Of a stretch of DNA of 48,366 bases, positions 36,829-45,777 are shown one piece after another; the first letter of the stretch is position 1, and each line of letters starts with the position of its first letter. The stretch is from an uncultured Pseudomonadota bacterium. GTDB taxonomy: Bacteria; Bdellovibrionota_B; Oligoflexia; Oligoflexales; CAIYRB01. A program made the translations under genes and the position numbers. Where the stretch lies: assembly GCA_903915625.1 (NCBI GenBank), contig CAIWTN010000032.1, forward strand, positions 1 to 48,366, given 5' to 3'. The notes below the pieces were generated by a model. It saw only the letters and a list, made by a program, of their open reading frames with translations, had not been told where the DNA came from and did not search any database.

Positions 36829-36862
36829 GCCATCAGGCTGGTAATGAATCGGCATACATGCG

Positions 36863-37357
36863 CTAGAGAGCGACATGCGTGCCGATATCGATATGGACGA
36901 CAAAGTGCTGGTCTTCAGACCAGTTCAGATTTATTCCGCTACTGTAGCGATCGGAACGACCGATTTGAATGAACACTAAGCGGTCAAAGACGCGTAGGGT
37001 TTCGTAATTGTCGTTATCTTGAAGGGCGAGCGAATCTATCCCAACCAGATAACCCAAATCGGCCTCTTTCATCCCCAACCAACGCGGTGATGCCCGCTGA
37101 GTCGTTGGTGACTCCAAAGCATATGCTGGAACAGACGCACGCGGTGACACTAGATTGACTAGGCCGCTTGGTGAAATCTCGAGCACCCACGTTTCCCTAA
37201 AAGACTCGGTCACCGTCGTGGAGCTTCCGTCCAAAATCAGTGACCGGGTGATCTGCCAAGCCACGGGCAAATTGATGCGCTGAATCCGAGCATCGGCGAA
37301 GCCGACTAAGCTCATGCTCAGTATAAATATTAAACAAGTGGCTAGGGGTCGACGCAT
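36863..37357 (-). CDS. Exported protein of unknown function
   Basis: 164 residues. A cleavable signal peptide (about 1-23, ending GFADA) is followed by a beta-rich domain of 140 residues with no cysteines. No family is recognised. It is divergent from the exported-protein gene at 37425 across a 67-base AT-rich gap that must hold both promoters, and convergent with purH. Confidence 0.7.
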   Translation of the reverse strand: MRRPLATCLIFILSMSLVGFADARIQRINLPVAWQITRSLILDGSSTTVTESFRETWVLEISPSGLVNLVSPRASVPAYALESPTTQRASPRWLGMKEADLGYLVGIDSLALQDNDNYETLRVFDRLVFIQIGRSDRYSSGINLNWSEDQHFVVHIDIGTHVAL

Positions 37358-37424
37358 GACAATATTTTATCTATATTTAAGAACAATAGAAATAGCGATA
37401 ACGACCATCATATCGAGCTGATTC

Positions 37425-38759
37425 TTGCGCCGACTTTTTGCCGTACTGCTGCTCATGGTCTGGGGCCTTAGCCCCACTGCTCATGCAATGATTCACTCGG
37501 CACCCGTCGTCATCAAGGGCGACGCCATCAAGCTGATCACGCACTACCCACTTGGGATGTACCGACTATTTCGCAGCAATGCCAATGGTAAAGCCGTTAG
37601 CATCCCGTTTCAAATAGATGAGATTAACGACTGGGGCGATTATGTGCTGCCTGACGGTGGCGACATTACCGCCAAGACCGGCAATGGCTTGTTTGATCCC
37701 CAGGATGAACTTTCATTTATGGGCGACGATGTTGGGCCGGCTGTGCCCCCAAGCGACTGGGCTGGGATAGGCAAACCCCCCATCGTGATTGAAATTAAAT
37801 TGAACTTCCCCACGCAAAATCAGTCGGGAGACAACGAAGGAGCGGTCTATTTAGGCGTCTACTTCATGAATGCCCCGCAGATCTCTGAGCGAAAATATGT
37901 CTCTTTTGACCGTCAAAATGCCGAAGTAATGACATCGCGCTACCGTTACAGCTTCGACCAGAAAAACTGGCTGGTAGCCCGCAAGGTTGAAATGGTCCGA
38001 CGTGGGACAGAAACTCAGCCGCAGCGCGAGTTTGTGCCGTTAATTGATTCGACCACCTTCTTTATGAGGGCAGACCTCAAGTATTTCCTCACCGTAGAGG
38101 CCAATCACAGGTCCATCGATAGTCAGCTCGAGGCTTATAAAATAGGACCCATACGTTCGATCATCCGGATCAGCTTTGTCTACAACTTCCTCAAGCTCAA
38201 TTTTGAGTTGGGCATGTATACCGAAGTGAGCTTCTTCTCTAATGCCGTCTTTTTGCCCGCAGTACTTTATAACCCGCTCGATGGAGCCAAGAACCTCAAT
38301 CAAGGGAGCGGCTTCTACTACGGTATGGCGCTGCGCGAGAATCCAGAGACCTATAAGATCGAAACGAATATGCCACGCCAGAAAAAAACTGGTTTCTTAG
38401 ACTTCCTGGGCGGGAGGCCACAATCACAAAACACCTATTGGATCACCGCCGCAAGCGATGACCGCATCTTGTATATGGAGATCAATCCCTCCGAGGAAAT
38501 GCGCAAGCGCAACAGCATCCCGCTCTATTACCAAGAAAACACTCCCGGCAGCGAAGTTCTCAAAAGGGGCAATGATCAGCCGAAGGAACTTGGCAAGAGT
38601 CCTGTGAATTTAGCTCTTTATTTTGATATGACGAAATTTGCTGAGGGCGAACACAACATGTCACTGCGGCTCTTTTTTGAGAATACGAACGAGCAGCAAA
38701 GACTGGCGTCCTTTAAAACTTTGCGTGACTGGATCGTTAAACCTAGGCGGGTGAATTAG
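37425..38759 (+). CDS. Exported periplasmic protein of unknown function
   Basis: 444 residues with a signal peptide (MRRLFAVLLLMVWGLSPTAH) cut after about residue 21. The start is a TTG at 37425; using the later ATG would lose the basic end of the signal. The mature protein is rich in Tyr, Phe and charged residues. Segments such as VSIPFQIDEINDWGDYVL and GLFDPQDELSFMGDDVG recall secreted proteins that read as beta-sandwich or propeller-like. No cysteines and no known catalytic motif are visible. It precedes the coiled-coil gene by 42 bases, so one transcript is possible. Confidence 0.72.
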   Translation: MRRLFAVLLLMVWGLSPTAHAMIHSAPVVIKGDAIKLITHYPLGMYRLFRSNANGKAVSIPFQIDEINDWGDYVLPDGGDITAKTGNGLFDPQDELSFMGDDVGPAVPPSDWAGIGKPPIVIEIKLNFPTQNQSGDNEGAVYLGVYFMNAPQISERKYVSFDRQNAEVMTSRYRYSFDQKNWLVARKVEMVRRGTETQPQREFVPLIDSTTFFMRADLKYFLTVEANHRSIDSQLEAYKIGPIRSIIRISFVYNFLKLNFELGMYTEVSFFSNAVFLPAVLYNPLDGAKNLNQGSGFYYGMALRENPETYKIETNMPRQKKTGFLDFLGGRPQSQNTYWITAASDDRILYMEINPSEEMRKRNSIPLYYQENTPGSEVLKRGNDQPKELGKSPVNLALYFDMTKFAEGEHNMSLRLFFENTNEQQRLASFKTLRDWIVKPRRVN

Positions 38760-38801
38760 CCGGTTGATGACAAGTCCGACACGGGCGGTTAAGATCGCAA
38801 C

Positions 38802-39746
38802 ATGACGGATACCGAACTACCCATGATTGTTTGGCTACGCGGCGACGAAGATCACTGCGCTGATTTTGTATTGGACGCCGATGCGGTCATGCAGACGCTT
38901 GGTATCAAGCGTTCGCGTTTGACGCAAATTTCCGGCAAAGAGCTGCGAGTTGGGCGCATTCGGCGAGGGCGCTATATCAGTCCGGTCTACCGCCAAGCCG
39001 ATGTCGATGTCTACCTCGAGTGGACCCGCGCCAGCGCCTCCCAGCTTAAATCCGCTAGCGCAGTGACGGAGGCGACGGCCGGTTTATTAGAACAGAGCGA
39101 GAGACTCGGCGCAGCTCTGCACTCGATCCCTGAGGAATTAACTAGCGTCATTCGCCGCGATTTGGCGCAGACAGCGGTGAGCCTCACCACTCACATGCAT
39201 CATATTTTGGAGCAAGCTCACGATGTGAGCCGCCAGCATCAGGGTGCGGTTCTTGGTGTGGAAAACAGGCTTAAGTCTGTCATAGCCGCGCAGCAAGAGT
39301 TTCTGACCCAAATGATGGGCCAGATGCACAAACAAGACGCGCAATTACAGCAATTAAATCAGAACCTAACCGAACTTAGCGCCCTAGCCCGCATGCAAAG
39401 ACAAGATCACCTCGAGCAAATCCAACAGCAAAAAGCTGAGCAAGAGGCGCTGACCGAGGAATTGGCGGCGTTAAAGACCCAGTTCTCGTTGGCTCCGAAG
39501 CCGCGCCGTCGAGCCACCGCCGACTCTCGCCGTATCAAGGGCGTAGCCGCTAGGCCGCAGTCCGCTATCGCAAAAGCCGCGCAGCGCCCACCAAGAGCGC
39601 GCGCCTACGCAACGGCTCAGCCAACCAAATCGCGCTCTTTAAGCAAGCGAATCAAAGCCAAGATCGACTCTTCCATCGATAAGTCGCTCGTATCAAGCAC
39701 TACAGCGTCGGATGCCTGCTTAAGCGGCGCCGTATCGCGGCCCTGA
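38802..39746 (+). CDS. Coiled-coil protein with MerR-like N-terminal region and basic tail
   Basis: 314 residues. The N-terminal 75 residues suggest a helix-turn-helix of the MerR type (DADAVMQTLGIKRSRLTQISG, then RGRYISPVYRQADVDVYLEW). A long helical region rich in Gln and Glu follows (about 85-225), predicted to form a coiled coil, and the last 90 residues are very basic (Lys, Arg, Ala, Ser). Together this looks like a DNA-associated dimer. The last 130 bases run antisense over the 3' end of cmk. No named family is recognised. Confidence 0.72.
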   Translation: MTDTELPMIVWLRGDEDHCADFVLDADAVMQTLGIKRSRLTQISGKELRVGRIRRGRYISPVYRQADVDVYLEWTRASASQLKSASAVTEATAGLLEQSERLGAALHSIPEELTSVIRRDLAQTAVSLTTHMHHILEQAHDVSRQHQGAVLGVENRLKSVIAAQQEFLTQMMGQMHKQDAQLQQLNQNLTELSALARMQRQDHLEQIQQQKAEQEALTEELAALKTQFSLAPKPRRRATADSRRIKGVAARPQSAIAKAAQRPPRARAYATAQPTKSRSLSKRIKAKIDSSIDKSLVSSTTASDACLSGAVSRP

Positions 39747-40309
39747 TCTCGTTCGTCACGACGGGCAATGCCCTTGCGGATATCTTCTAGGGCCTGAGGC
39801 TCGGTGTCGGTTCCAAGCTGATGCATGCGCCGACGCGAGCGCTCCTCCAAACTAGCAGTCACAAACACTTTCAAATCGGCATCGGGGAACACTACGGTCC
39901 CAATGTCACGACCATCGACCAAGGACCCCTTAGGGGCTGACAGCGTTAGTTGCCTCTGCACCGGCAAGAGGCAGTCGCGGACAGCAGCCTGCTTGGCAAC
40001 TTTACTCGCTGCATAGCCAGCCTGCTCTGAATTCATTTCTAAGGTAAGGTTGCGATCTTTATACCAAAGAGAACGCTCGTCCGAGCGCCAGGCAAGACCC
40101 GGGGCGATCTCGTCGACCATGGCTGCTAGACTGGCGCTATCATTCAAATCAATCCCGCGGCTCAATGCCAAAAGACCGACTCCACGGTACAAGGCGCCGG
40201 TATTGATGTACGTCCAACCAATGCGCTTACTCACCTCATCGCAAATGCTGCTCTTGCCTGAGCCTGCAGGCCCATCCACGGCGACAATTTTGGGTTTTGA
40301 GTGAGTCAA
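39617..40309 (-). CDS. cmk: Cytidylate kinase
   Basis: 230 residues. The P-loop GPAGSGKSS is at 13-21, followed by YINTGALYRG, the DGRDIGTVVFPDA segment and RDERDQGRDTAPLKQASDAVVLDTSDLS near the C-terminus, all standard for bacterial Cmk. It phosphorylates CMP and dCMP. I prefer a TTG start at 40309, preceded by GAGGGG 9 bases upstream and giving a family-like N-terminus; an ATG at 40333 in the same frame has no ribosome-binding site. It is the third gene of an accA-aroA-cmk unit, and its 3' end is overlapped antisense by the coiled-coil gene. Confidence 0.93.
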   Translation of the reverse strand: MTHSKPKIVAVDGPAGSGKSSICDEVSKRIGWTYINTGALYRGVGLLALSRGIDLNDSASLAAMVDEIAPGLAWRSDERSLWYKDRNLTLEMNSEQAGYAASKVAKQAAVRDCLLPVQRQLTLSAPKGSLVDGRDIGTVVFPDADLKVFVTASLEERSRRRMHQLGTDTEPQALEDIRKGIARRDERDQGRDTAPLKQASDAVVLDTSDLSMEESILALIRLLKERDLVG

Positions 40310-40389
40310 ACCTGTACCCCTCGCGCATGCCAAAGCGTATGCTTCGGCGAATCAATGACCGTCCACAACGTATTTTCGGTCTTTGCCTA

Positions 40390-41745
40390 TTATCCCAAAT
40401 GGGACAAAACTTCAAAGAAATCTGGGAAACTAACGGCAGCACATTCTGGATCTGCAATTTCGCAGGGACCATTGGCAAACTTGGCTAAAATAGCCGCTGA
40501 CATGGCTAAGCGGTGGTCCTCATCGGGATTGAAAGCAAACGAGGACACCTGGCGCTCCCCCCCTTCAATTAAGAGGTCGTCCCCTTCAGTCCAGACGTTG
40601 GCACCGACCACCTTGAGCAACTCGACCACCTTCGCCAGGCGATCCGACTCTTTGACGCGGAGCTCACCAAGGCCGCGCATGCGGGTAACGCCTTGCGCAA
40701 AAAGAGCTGCGACTGCCAAAATCGGAACTTCATCGATAAAAGTGGGTGCAGCAGCAGCCTCAGTTTCAATAGCTTTAAGACTAGCACCACCGTGAACCAC
40801 CAAATCCATCACGGACTCTAAGTAACCGGTGGTATCGTCTGCCGGCTGACGCTCGAAATTCACACCCATGCGGCTCAATATCTCGAGAAAGCCTGTGCGC
40901 GTATGATTGTCGAGCACGCCTCGGATCGTCACCCGGCCCGAGCTTAACGCCGCTAAGACTGCAAAAAATGCTGCCGAAGAGGGATCACCTGGGACTAAGT
41001 GCTGACGCGCTGGGGGGCGAAATGGACCGCGTAAACTTACCGTTTCATGACCGCCTAAATGCGCAACATCAATATCGGCACCAAGGGCCGCAAGCATCTT
41101 CTCGGTGTGATCACGGCTCCCTGAGGGCAGAGTGACCTGGGTAACACCGCTGCAGTTTAGTCCAGCTAGGAGCAGGGCGGACTTAACCTGTGCCGTCGCC
41201 TTGTCAACGCTGTGCTCAGTTGCTCGCAACTGCTGGCCAGAGATGGCCAGGGGCAGGAGCTTGCCGTCATCGCGCCCCATAATTTTAGCGCCAATTGCGC
41301 GCAGCGGAGTGACCACCCGCCCCATCGGCCGAGTACTTAAACTGGCATCGCCGAAACAGGTCACAAAAAGAGCGGGAGTCGCCGCAAACAGCCCCGTCAA
41401 CAAGCGCGCAGTGGTGCCGCTGTTACCAAAATCGAGCGGCACTAAAGGAGATGCCCACCCATCCCAGCCGGGCGACTGGACCGTGATACTTGCAGGCTTA
41501 CCTGCCGATGCCTGGTGCTCTTCAATCCGGACACCTAATGCCCGCATTGCTGCCATGGTCGACTTACAATCGGCTCCCATCAGGGGATTGATCACTTCGC
41601 TCTTGCCCACTGCCATAGCCGCAAACATAACCGAACGGTGCGTTACAGACTTGTCGGGTGGGCAAAGCAGCCGGGCATTTAATTCGGTTTGTCGCCCCTG
41701 CGGCAAAGGCCGGATGATCGCTCGCTTGCCCGATTCATTTTGCAT
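40390..41745 (-). CDS. aroA: 3-phosphoshikimate 1-carboxyvinyltransferase (EPSP synthase)
   Basis: 451 residues. Substrate-binding segments are PPDKSVTHRS near the N-terminus, DFGNSGTTARLLTG, RPMGRVVTPLRAIGA, VPGDPSSAAFF, LRVKESDRL and DEDHRLAMS, all typical. It makes EPSP from shikimate-3-phosphate and phosphoenolpyruvate in the chorismate pathway. The start is the ATG at 41745, with GGGAG about 10 bases upstream; this codon overlaps the accA stop, so translation is coupled. A GTG at 41769 is an alternative. The glyphosate-contact loop reads DFGNSGTTARLL, with an Asp where NAGTAM-type enzymes have Gly/Asn. Confidence 0.95.
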   Translation of the reverse strand: MQNESGKRAIIRPLPQGRQTELNARLLCPPDKSVTHRSVMFAAMAVGKSEVINPLMGADCKSTMAAMRALGVRIEEHQASAGKPASITVQSPGWDGWASPLVPLDFGNSGTTARLLTGLFAATPALFVTCFGDASLSTRPMGRVVTPLRAIGAKIMGRDDGKLLPLAISGQQLRATEHSVDKATAQVKSALLLAGLNCSGVTQVTLPSGSRDHTEKMLAALGADIDVAHLGGHETVSLRGPFRPPARQHLVPGDPSSAAFFAVLAALSSGRVTIRGVLDNHTRTGFLEILSRMGVNFERQPADDTTGYLESVMDLVVHGGASLKAIETEAAAAPTFIDEVPILAVAALFAQGVTRMRGLGELRVKESDRLAKVVELLKVVGANVWTEGDDLLIEGGERQVSSFAFNPDEDHRLAMSAAILAKFANGPCEIADPECAAVSFPDFFEVLSHLG

Positions 41746-42712
41746 TGGCAATGAGCTCCCGACCGTCACCCACGTAACCTAAATTCATAAATTTCTTGAT
41801 CCGATGCTCACGCATTTCCGGGCCTGACAAACGGCCGAGCTCCGCCAAATCAGCAATCAGCTGCTGACGAATGTTGCGTGCCGTGATCTCAATACTGCGG
41901 TGCGCTCCACCCTCTGGCTCGGGAATGATCCGATCGATAACCCCGAGCTCCAAAGCACTAGGAGCTGTCAGCTTTAAAGCCTCAGCCGCAGCGGCAGCAT
42001 TTGAGGCATCCTTCATCAGGATCGAAGCGCAGCCTTCTGGGGAAATAACTGAGTAAATTGAATACTGAAGCATGTGAACTTTGTTGGCGACACCAAGGGC
42101 CAGTGCGCCGCCGCTGCCACCTTCACCAACGACGACGGCGATAATTGGCACCTTCAGCGTCGACATGATCATAATATTCTTAGCGATCGCTTCCGATTGG
42201 CCGCGCTCCTCGGCACCAACGCCTGGATAGGCGCCAGGTGTGTCGATGAACGTCACAATCGGCATACCAAAACGCTCCGCCATGTTCATGATGCGCAGCG
42301 CCTTGCGGTAACCCTCCGGACGGGGCATGCCAAAGTTACGATAGATGTTGTCTTTGGTGCCGCGGCCCTTTTGATGACCGATTACTACAATGGAGCGGCC
42401 TTCGAAGGTCGCAAGACCACTGACAATTGCTGGATCGTCAAAGAAGTTGCGGTCACCATGCAGCTCGACAAAGTCTGAGCACAGCGCGCTAATGAGTTCC
42501 AGGGTGTTGGGGCGCCTCGGATGACGCGACAACTGGGTAGTCTCATAAGCACCTAAGCGCGAGAACATCTCTTGCCGCAGTACATGAGCACGGGCCTCGA
42601 GATCATGAATCTCTTGGTCTAGATTTATAGACTGAACCGTCGCCATCCGGCGCAGCTCGTCAATTTTAGTTTCCAGATCGGCAATTGGCTTTTCGAGAGG
42701 AATGTATTCCAT
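41735..42712 (-). CDS. accA: Acetyl-CoA carboxylase carboxyltransferase subunit alpha
   Basis: 325 residues, usual length. The N-terminal helical part is followed by the crotonase-type core with TLELISALCSDFVELHGDR, GHQKGRGTKDNIYRNFGMPRPEGYRKA, DTPGAYPGVGAEERGQSEAIA and the oxyanion-forming GEGGSGGALALG. It pairs with AccD (not in this window) to carboxylate acetyl-CoA for fatty-acid synthesis. It is the first gene of the accA-aroA-cmk unit and is divergent from the IHF/HU gene. Confidence 0.96.
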   Translation of the reverse strand: MEYIPLEKPIADLETKIDELRRMATVQSINLDQEIHDLEARAHVLRQEMFSRLGAYETTQLSRHPRRPNTLELISALCSDFVELHGDRNFFDDPAIVSGLATFEGRSIVVIGHQKGRGTKDNIYRNFGMPRPEGYRKALRIMNMAERFGMPIVTFIDTPGAYPGVGAEERGQSEAIAKNIMIMSTLKVPIIAVVVGEGGSGGALALGVANKVHMLQYSIYSVISPEGCASILMKDASNAAAAAEALKLTAPSALELGVIDRIIPEPEGGAHRSIEITARNIRQQLIADLAELGRLSGPEMREHRIKKFMNLGYVGDGRELIANAK

Positions 42713-42764
42713 TTATTTTTCACCATTGAGTTGGAAAGGTCCTTTATCCCATAAGTCGATTAAG

Positions 42765-42794
42765 TTGCCAAGATCGTTCGGTTCTTGTTATGAT
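42765..42794 (+). promoter_or_regulatory. Sigma-70-like promoter of the IHF/HU gene
   Basis: TTGCCA at 42765 and TATGAT at 42789, 18 bases apart, lie about 33 bases before the IHF/HU ATG in the divergent space with accA. Confidence 0.55.
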
Positions 42795-42826
42795 AAGAAG
42801 GCTTCTGATTGTAGAAAGGGAGAGCT

Positions 42827-43135
42827 ATGGTCAAGTCTGAGCTGATCGAAAGTCTGGCAGAGCGCGCTGATATCACTTTGGCCAAGGCCGAGGAAATCGT
42901 AGACCTATTTTTCGATGCCGTCGGCGACACGCTGTGCAACGGGCACCGAGTAGAGATCCGCGGATTTGGCGCCTTTACCGTTCGTGAATACAAGGCCTAC
43001 GAAGGGCGCAACCCCAAGACGGGCGAAAGAATTACGGTGCCACCGAAGCGCCTGCCGTTCTGGAAGACCGGTATGGAGCTGAAGCAGCGTGTGGACTCGG
43101 CTTTCCCACCGACGCCGGTCAAAGCTAGCCGGTAG
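42827..43135 (+). CDS. HU/IHF family DNA-bending protein (IHF-beta-like)
   Basis: 102 residues. The start KSELIESLAERADITLAKAEEIVDLFFDAV and the beta arm GFGAFTVREYKAYEGRNPKTGERI are family hallmarks; the beginning and the PPKRLPFWKTG end resemble IHF beta more than HU. Such proteins bend DNA as dimers and shape the nucleoid, recombination and transcription. GGGAG stands 6 bases before the ATG. Confidence 0.9.
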   Translation: MVKSELIESLAERADITLAKAEEIVDLFFDAVGDTLCNGHRVEIRGFGAFTVREYKAYEGRNPKTGERITVPPKRLPFWKTGMELKQRVDSAFPPTPVKASR

Positions 43136-43139
43136 TCCC

Positions 43140-43168
43140 TTGACAACTAGCGGACACGGCCTCAAATA
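43140..43168 (+). promoter_or_regulatory. Candidate promoter of the FmdB gene
   Basis: A perfect TTGACA at 43140, with CAAATA or TCAAAT as a loose -10 element 16-17 bases downstream, about 60 bases before the FmdB ATG. Confidence 0.4.
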
Positions 43169-43228
43169 AGGTCTCATGGTTCTGCCATCAGGCAGTACCA
43201 AGCCGCGTTCATTGTCAGGAGACCGCCG

Positions 43229-43618
43229 ATGCCGATTTATGAGTACGAATGTAAGTCCTGCAGCACCGTGCAGGAGGTCCTGCAAAAAATAAGTGATCCC
43301 GCCCCGGCGGAGTGCCCTTCCTGTCACAAGGGGCCGCTGGTGAAGCTGCTCAGCCGTACTGGCTTTATCCTAAAGGGAAATGGTTGGTACGTGACTGATT
43401 TCCGCGACGGCGGCAAAAAGGCGGCCAGTGGCGCGTCTGAAGGGTCATCCGGTGGCTCGTCAGGAAGCTCGTCGAGTTCCGCTTCGAGCTCAGAAAGTGC
43501 TTCTAGCAGCAGCTCCAGCGACAGCTCAAGCACCACAAGCTCGACACCGTCCTCCTCCGCAAAAGACGGCGGCGGTGGGTGTGCAATGGGCGGGTGCGGT
43601 ACCGGCCACTCTCACTAA
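43229..43618 (+). CDS. FmdB family zinc-ribbon protein with Ser-rich tail
   Basis: 129 residues. The start MPIYEYECKSC, then CPSC about 20 residues later, gives the CxxC pairs of the FmdB regulatory zinc ribbon; LLSRTGFILKGNGWYVTDF is the usual continuation. The tail is unusual: about 45 mostly Ser residues with some Ala, then GGGGCAMGGCGTGHSH, where two more Cys and two His could bind metal. An AGGAG site precedes the ATG. Related proteins occur as putative regulators or as small metal proteins; the role here is unknown. Confidence 0.88.
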   Translation: MPIYEYECKSCSTVQEVLQKISDPAPAECPSCHKGPLVKLLSRTGFILKGNGWYVTDFRDGGKKAASGASEGSSGGSSGSSSSSASSSESASSSSSSDSSSTTSSTPSSSAKDGGGGCAMGGCGTGHSH

Positions 43619-43637
43619 GACGTTAAAAATCATAAAA

Positions 43638-43666
43638 TGTTTAAAATGATCTTGTTATTTTAAACA
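43638..43666 (+). terminator. AT-rich hairpin after the FmdB gene
   Basis: Perfect 10-base arms TGTTTAAAAT and ATTTTAAACA with a 9-base loop, 20 bases after the stop. It is weakly stable and has no strong T run, so termination is uncertain. Confidence 0.5.
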
Positions 43667-43714
43667 ATATTTATTAGTATGCCGTGTTCAGTGAACCTAT
43701 TTCAGGGGACCGGC

Positions 43715-45169
43715 ATGCTAAAAGCTAGCGCTTGTTTGCTACTTTCCCTTGTTTTTTCATCGGCTTGTGGGTCGGATCGCGATATTTTTGGCCACCGCAA
43801 ATCCGCTGACCCCGCACCGGCTCCGGCCGATGACCCCGATAAGACCACTGGCACCTCACCCGGAGGCACCAATGTCTCGCCGGGCAGTCCTATGACCACT
43901 AAGGCAGTGCTGGACCAGGCTGACGGCGATTCTTATCTGACCAACGTCGCAGCCCTCATTGCTTCCGTAGGACTTGGTCCATACCATCAGCTTGGTAAAC
44001 ACGGAAAAAATATCAAGGTAGCCATCCTCGACAACGGCTTCGCCGGGCTAAACAACAGCCTTGGTAAGCGCCTCCCCCCGGACACCGAACTGGTCAAATC
44101 CCCATTGGATCAGATGGAAAATACAACGCACGGCACCAAGTTGGCCGAAGTTCTATATGCCTTGGCTACGGGACAGAATAAGTACTCCGAGAAAGTGGAC
44201 GGACCAAAAATTATTTTGATGAACACGAATGGGTTTACCAACTTTAAGCATGCAGTAAAGCAGGTCATTGAACGCAAGATTGATATCGTCCTTTACGCTC
44301 AAGTCTGGCAATACTTCGGCAACTTCGATGGCAAAGGCTTCATCAATACAGAAGTAAACAAAGCCACTAAGACTGGCGTGCTGTGGATCAACGCAGCAGG
44401 TAATATGGGACAATCGACCTATAATGGCCCTGTGAACATCGGCAGCGATGGCGTCACAGTAACACTCCCGCATGAACAACGGTTCGTGCGTTTCACCGTT
44501 CCCCGTGATCAAACTTCGGTTAGTATCGCACTAAACTGGAACGACTATAAAGACACGACCAACTTCGCCACTCAACAAGATCTGGATTTGATCTTGGAAG
44601 ATACTTATCAGCATCAACTCGGTACGGGGCGGTTGCGCCAGACTGGCCCGAATGGCAACAAGAGCGATCCTCAGTACTCAGCTTATCCGCGAGAAACTAT
44701 TTCCACCGTACTCAATACAGGCACCTATCTGCTCCGGGTCGAGGCCAACAACCGCAACTTTACAGCGGCTTCACAGCTAAGACTTAGCATCGACGGCGAA
44801 GGCGTCAAGATGCTGGATCAAGTGAGTGACAACAGCGTTGGCATTCCTGCGGATAATCCGAGCGTGCTGACGATTGGTGCCGGAGATGTCGACTATAGCG
44901 GTAAAATGCCCGCAGCAGGCAGCAACAAAGCTAAACCGGAGATCCAGGTCGCATCATCTGAAGTACGCTTTTCCGACGGTGAACGGCATTTTGGGACGTC
45001 GGCTGCATCGGCGATCGTAGCGGCTGGGCTGGCAGTGTTTCAAGGCACCTACGGCACCTTCGATAGAGCCAGAGCGTTGGACATGATCGGGAAAGGTGTT
45101 TTAGCTACTGCAGAAAGTAGACAAGCACCCTCCCCTACTTTCAAGCTAGGTGTGCCGAGGACGCGCTAG
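43715..45169 (+). CDS. Second subtilisin-like (S8) protease lipoprotein
   Basis: 484 residues from the ATG at 43715, which has AGGGGA about 6 bases upstream. A lipoprotein signal (Cys18 in SSAC) and a Pro/Asp-rich linker precede the S8 domain. The residues are Asp106 (ILDNG), His139 (THGT), oxyanion Asn230 (AAGNMG) and Ser429 (FGTSAASAIVA). A beta-sandwich insert (about 235-375) lies between the oxyanion Asn and the Ser, as in some PPC- or PA-like-domain-containing proteases. The order of the triad is subtilisin-like, but motifs are divergent (Asp in DNG, Ser in GTSAA). The gene is directly followed by a transposase relic, and a short piece of it is repeated near 47.5 kb. Confidence 0.9.
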   Translation: MLKASACLLLSLVFSSACGSDRDIFGHRKSADPAPAPADDPDKTTGTSPGGTNVSPGSPMTTKAVLDQADGDSYLTNVAALIASVGLGPYHQLGKHGKNIKVAILDNGFAGLNNSLGKRLPPDTELVKSPLDQMENTTHGTKLAEVLYALATGQNKYSEKVDGPKIILMNTNGFTNFKHAVKQVIERKIDIVLYAQVWQYFGNFDGKGFINTEVNKATKTGVLWINAAGNMGQSTYNGPVNIGSDGVTVTLPHEQRFVRFTVPRDQTSVSIALNWNDYKDTTNFATQQDLDLILEDTYQHQLGTGRLRQTGPNGNKSDPQYSAYPRETISTVLNTGTYLLRVEANNRNFTAASQLRLSIDGEGVKMLDQVSDNSVGIPADNPSVLTIGAGDVDYSGKMPAAGSNKAKPEIQVASSEVRFSDGERHFGTSAASAIVAAGLAVFQGTYGTFDRARALDMIGKGVLATAESRQAPSPTFKLGVPRTR

Positions 45170-45437
45170 ACTTACGAGTTATCTGCGACGTCAGCTCCAA
45201 AGCGCCAGTATGCACATCCTGACGATAGACGGTGTTTACGCGACGCCGGCGGTGGAAGGCTTGGCGCCGTGCCTCCACACGATTTGCGGGCCAAGCAACA
45301 AGGATGTCGGTACGACCGTCGAGAAGATTGCCAGACGCTCAGTCAAACTCCTGCGGCGCCGGGGCTATCTTGATAGCGAAGCCGAGTTCATCATGAGGCC
45401 GGATGCCGACGAGATGTTCCTGGGGCCGCCTATATAA
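45168..45437 (+). pseudogene. IS91-like transposase remnant
   Basis: About 88 codons. HILTIDGVYATP, then IARRSVKLLRRRGYLD and PDADEMF, follow the order of the conserved central part of IS91/IS801-type rolling-circle transposases (HFHxLxLDGVY). The N-terminal zinc-binding and the C-terminal catalytic parts are missing, and the frame ends at 45437. It begins exactly at the stop of the subtilisin gene. A relic, not a working element. Confidence 0.72.
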
Positions 45438-45777
45438 TTGACTTTGTGTCCAAGCAGATTTTGGTGTTTTCGGGCGAAGCATTGACCAGCGGAACTCGCA
45501 AATTTAACTAAGGAAAAACGGAGAAAGGAAAGGTGGGCAGCAACAAGCAGTACATCATTTTACAATCAATGGGCTCAACTTGTGGTGATCTGATTTAATG
45601 CTCTAATAAAGAGCTCATATATATAAGACACTAACACGCGGTATACGGCCTTGCTTAAAAAGCGACTAAACAAAAATATTATTATATGTTAACGAATCTA
45701 CCTTCCTTCGTCGTTCTCTGTTCCCTGATTAACATGAATAGCCTGATTGACACCTAAACTTCAGAAAGCTTTGGTCC
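45438..45777. other. Non-coding AT-rich region
   Basis: 340 bases without a convincing frame. The second half is AT-rich (TATATATAA, TTATTATATG). A small hairpin, GCTCT-AATAA-AGAGC, sits at 45600-45614. It probably contains the promoter of the following lipoprotein gene and decayed insertion-sequence remains. Confidence 0.5.

Noticed and set aside
41132-41782. A 216-codon plus-strand frame
   Set aside because: Antisense to aroA; sequence is arginine/proline/serine-rich without pattern, and aroA is certain.
43324-43536. Minus-strand frame rich in Glu/Leu
   Set aside because: Antisense of the Ser tract of the FmdB protein; the regular composition comes from the repeat codons.
45150-45437. A complete small gene after the subtilisin
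   Set aside because: The conserved transposase segment lacks both ends, and its first codons overlap the protease stop; it is a relic.
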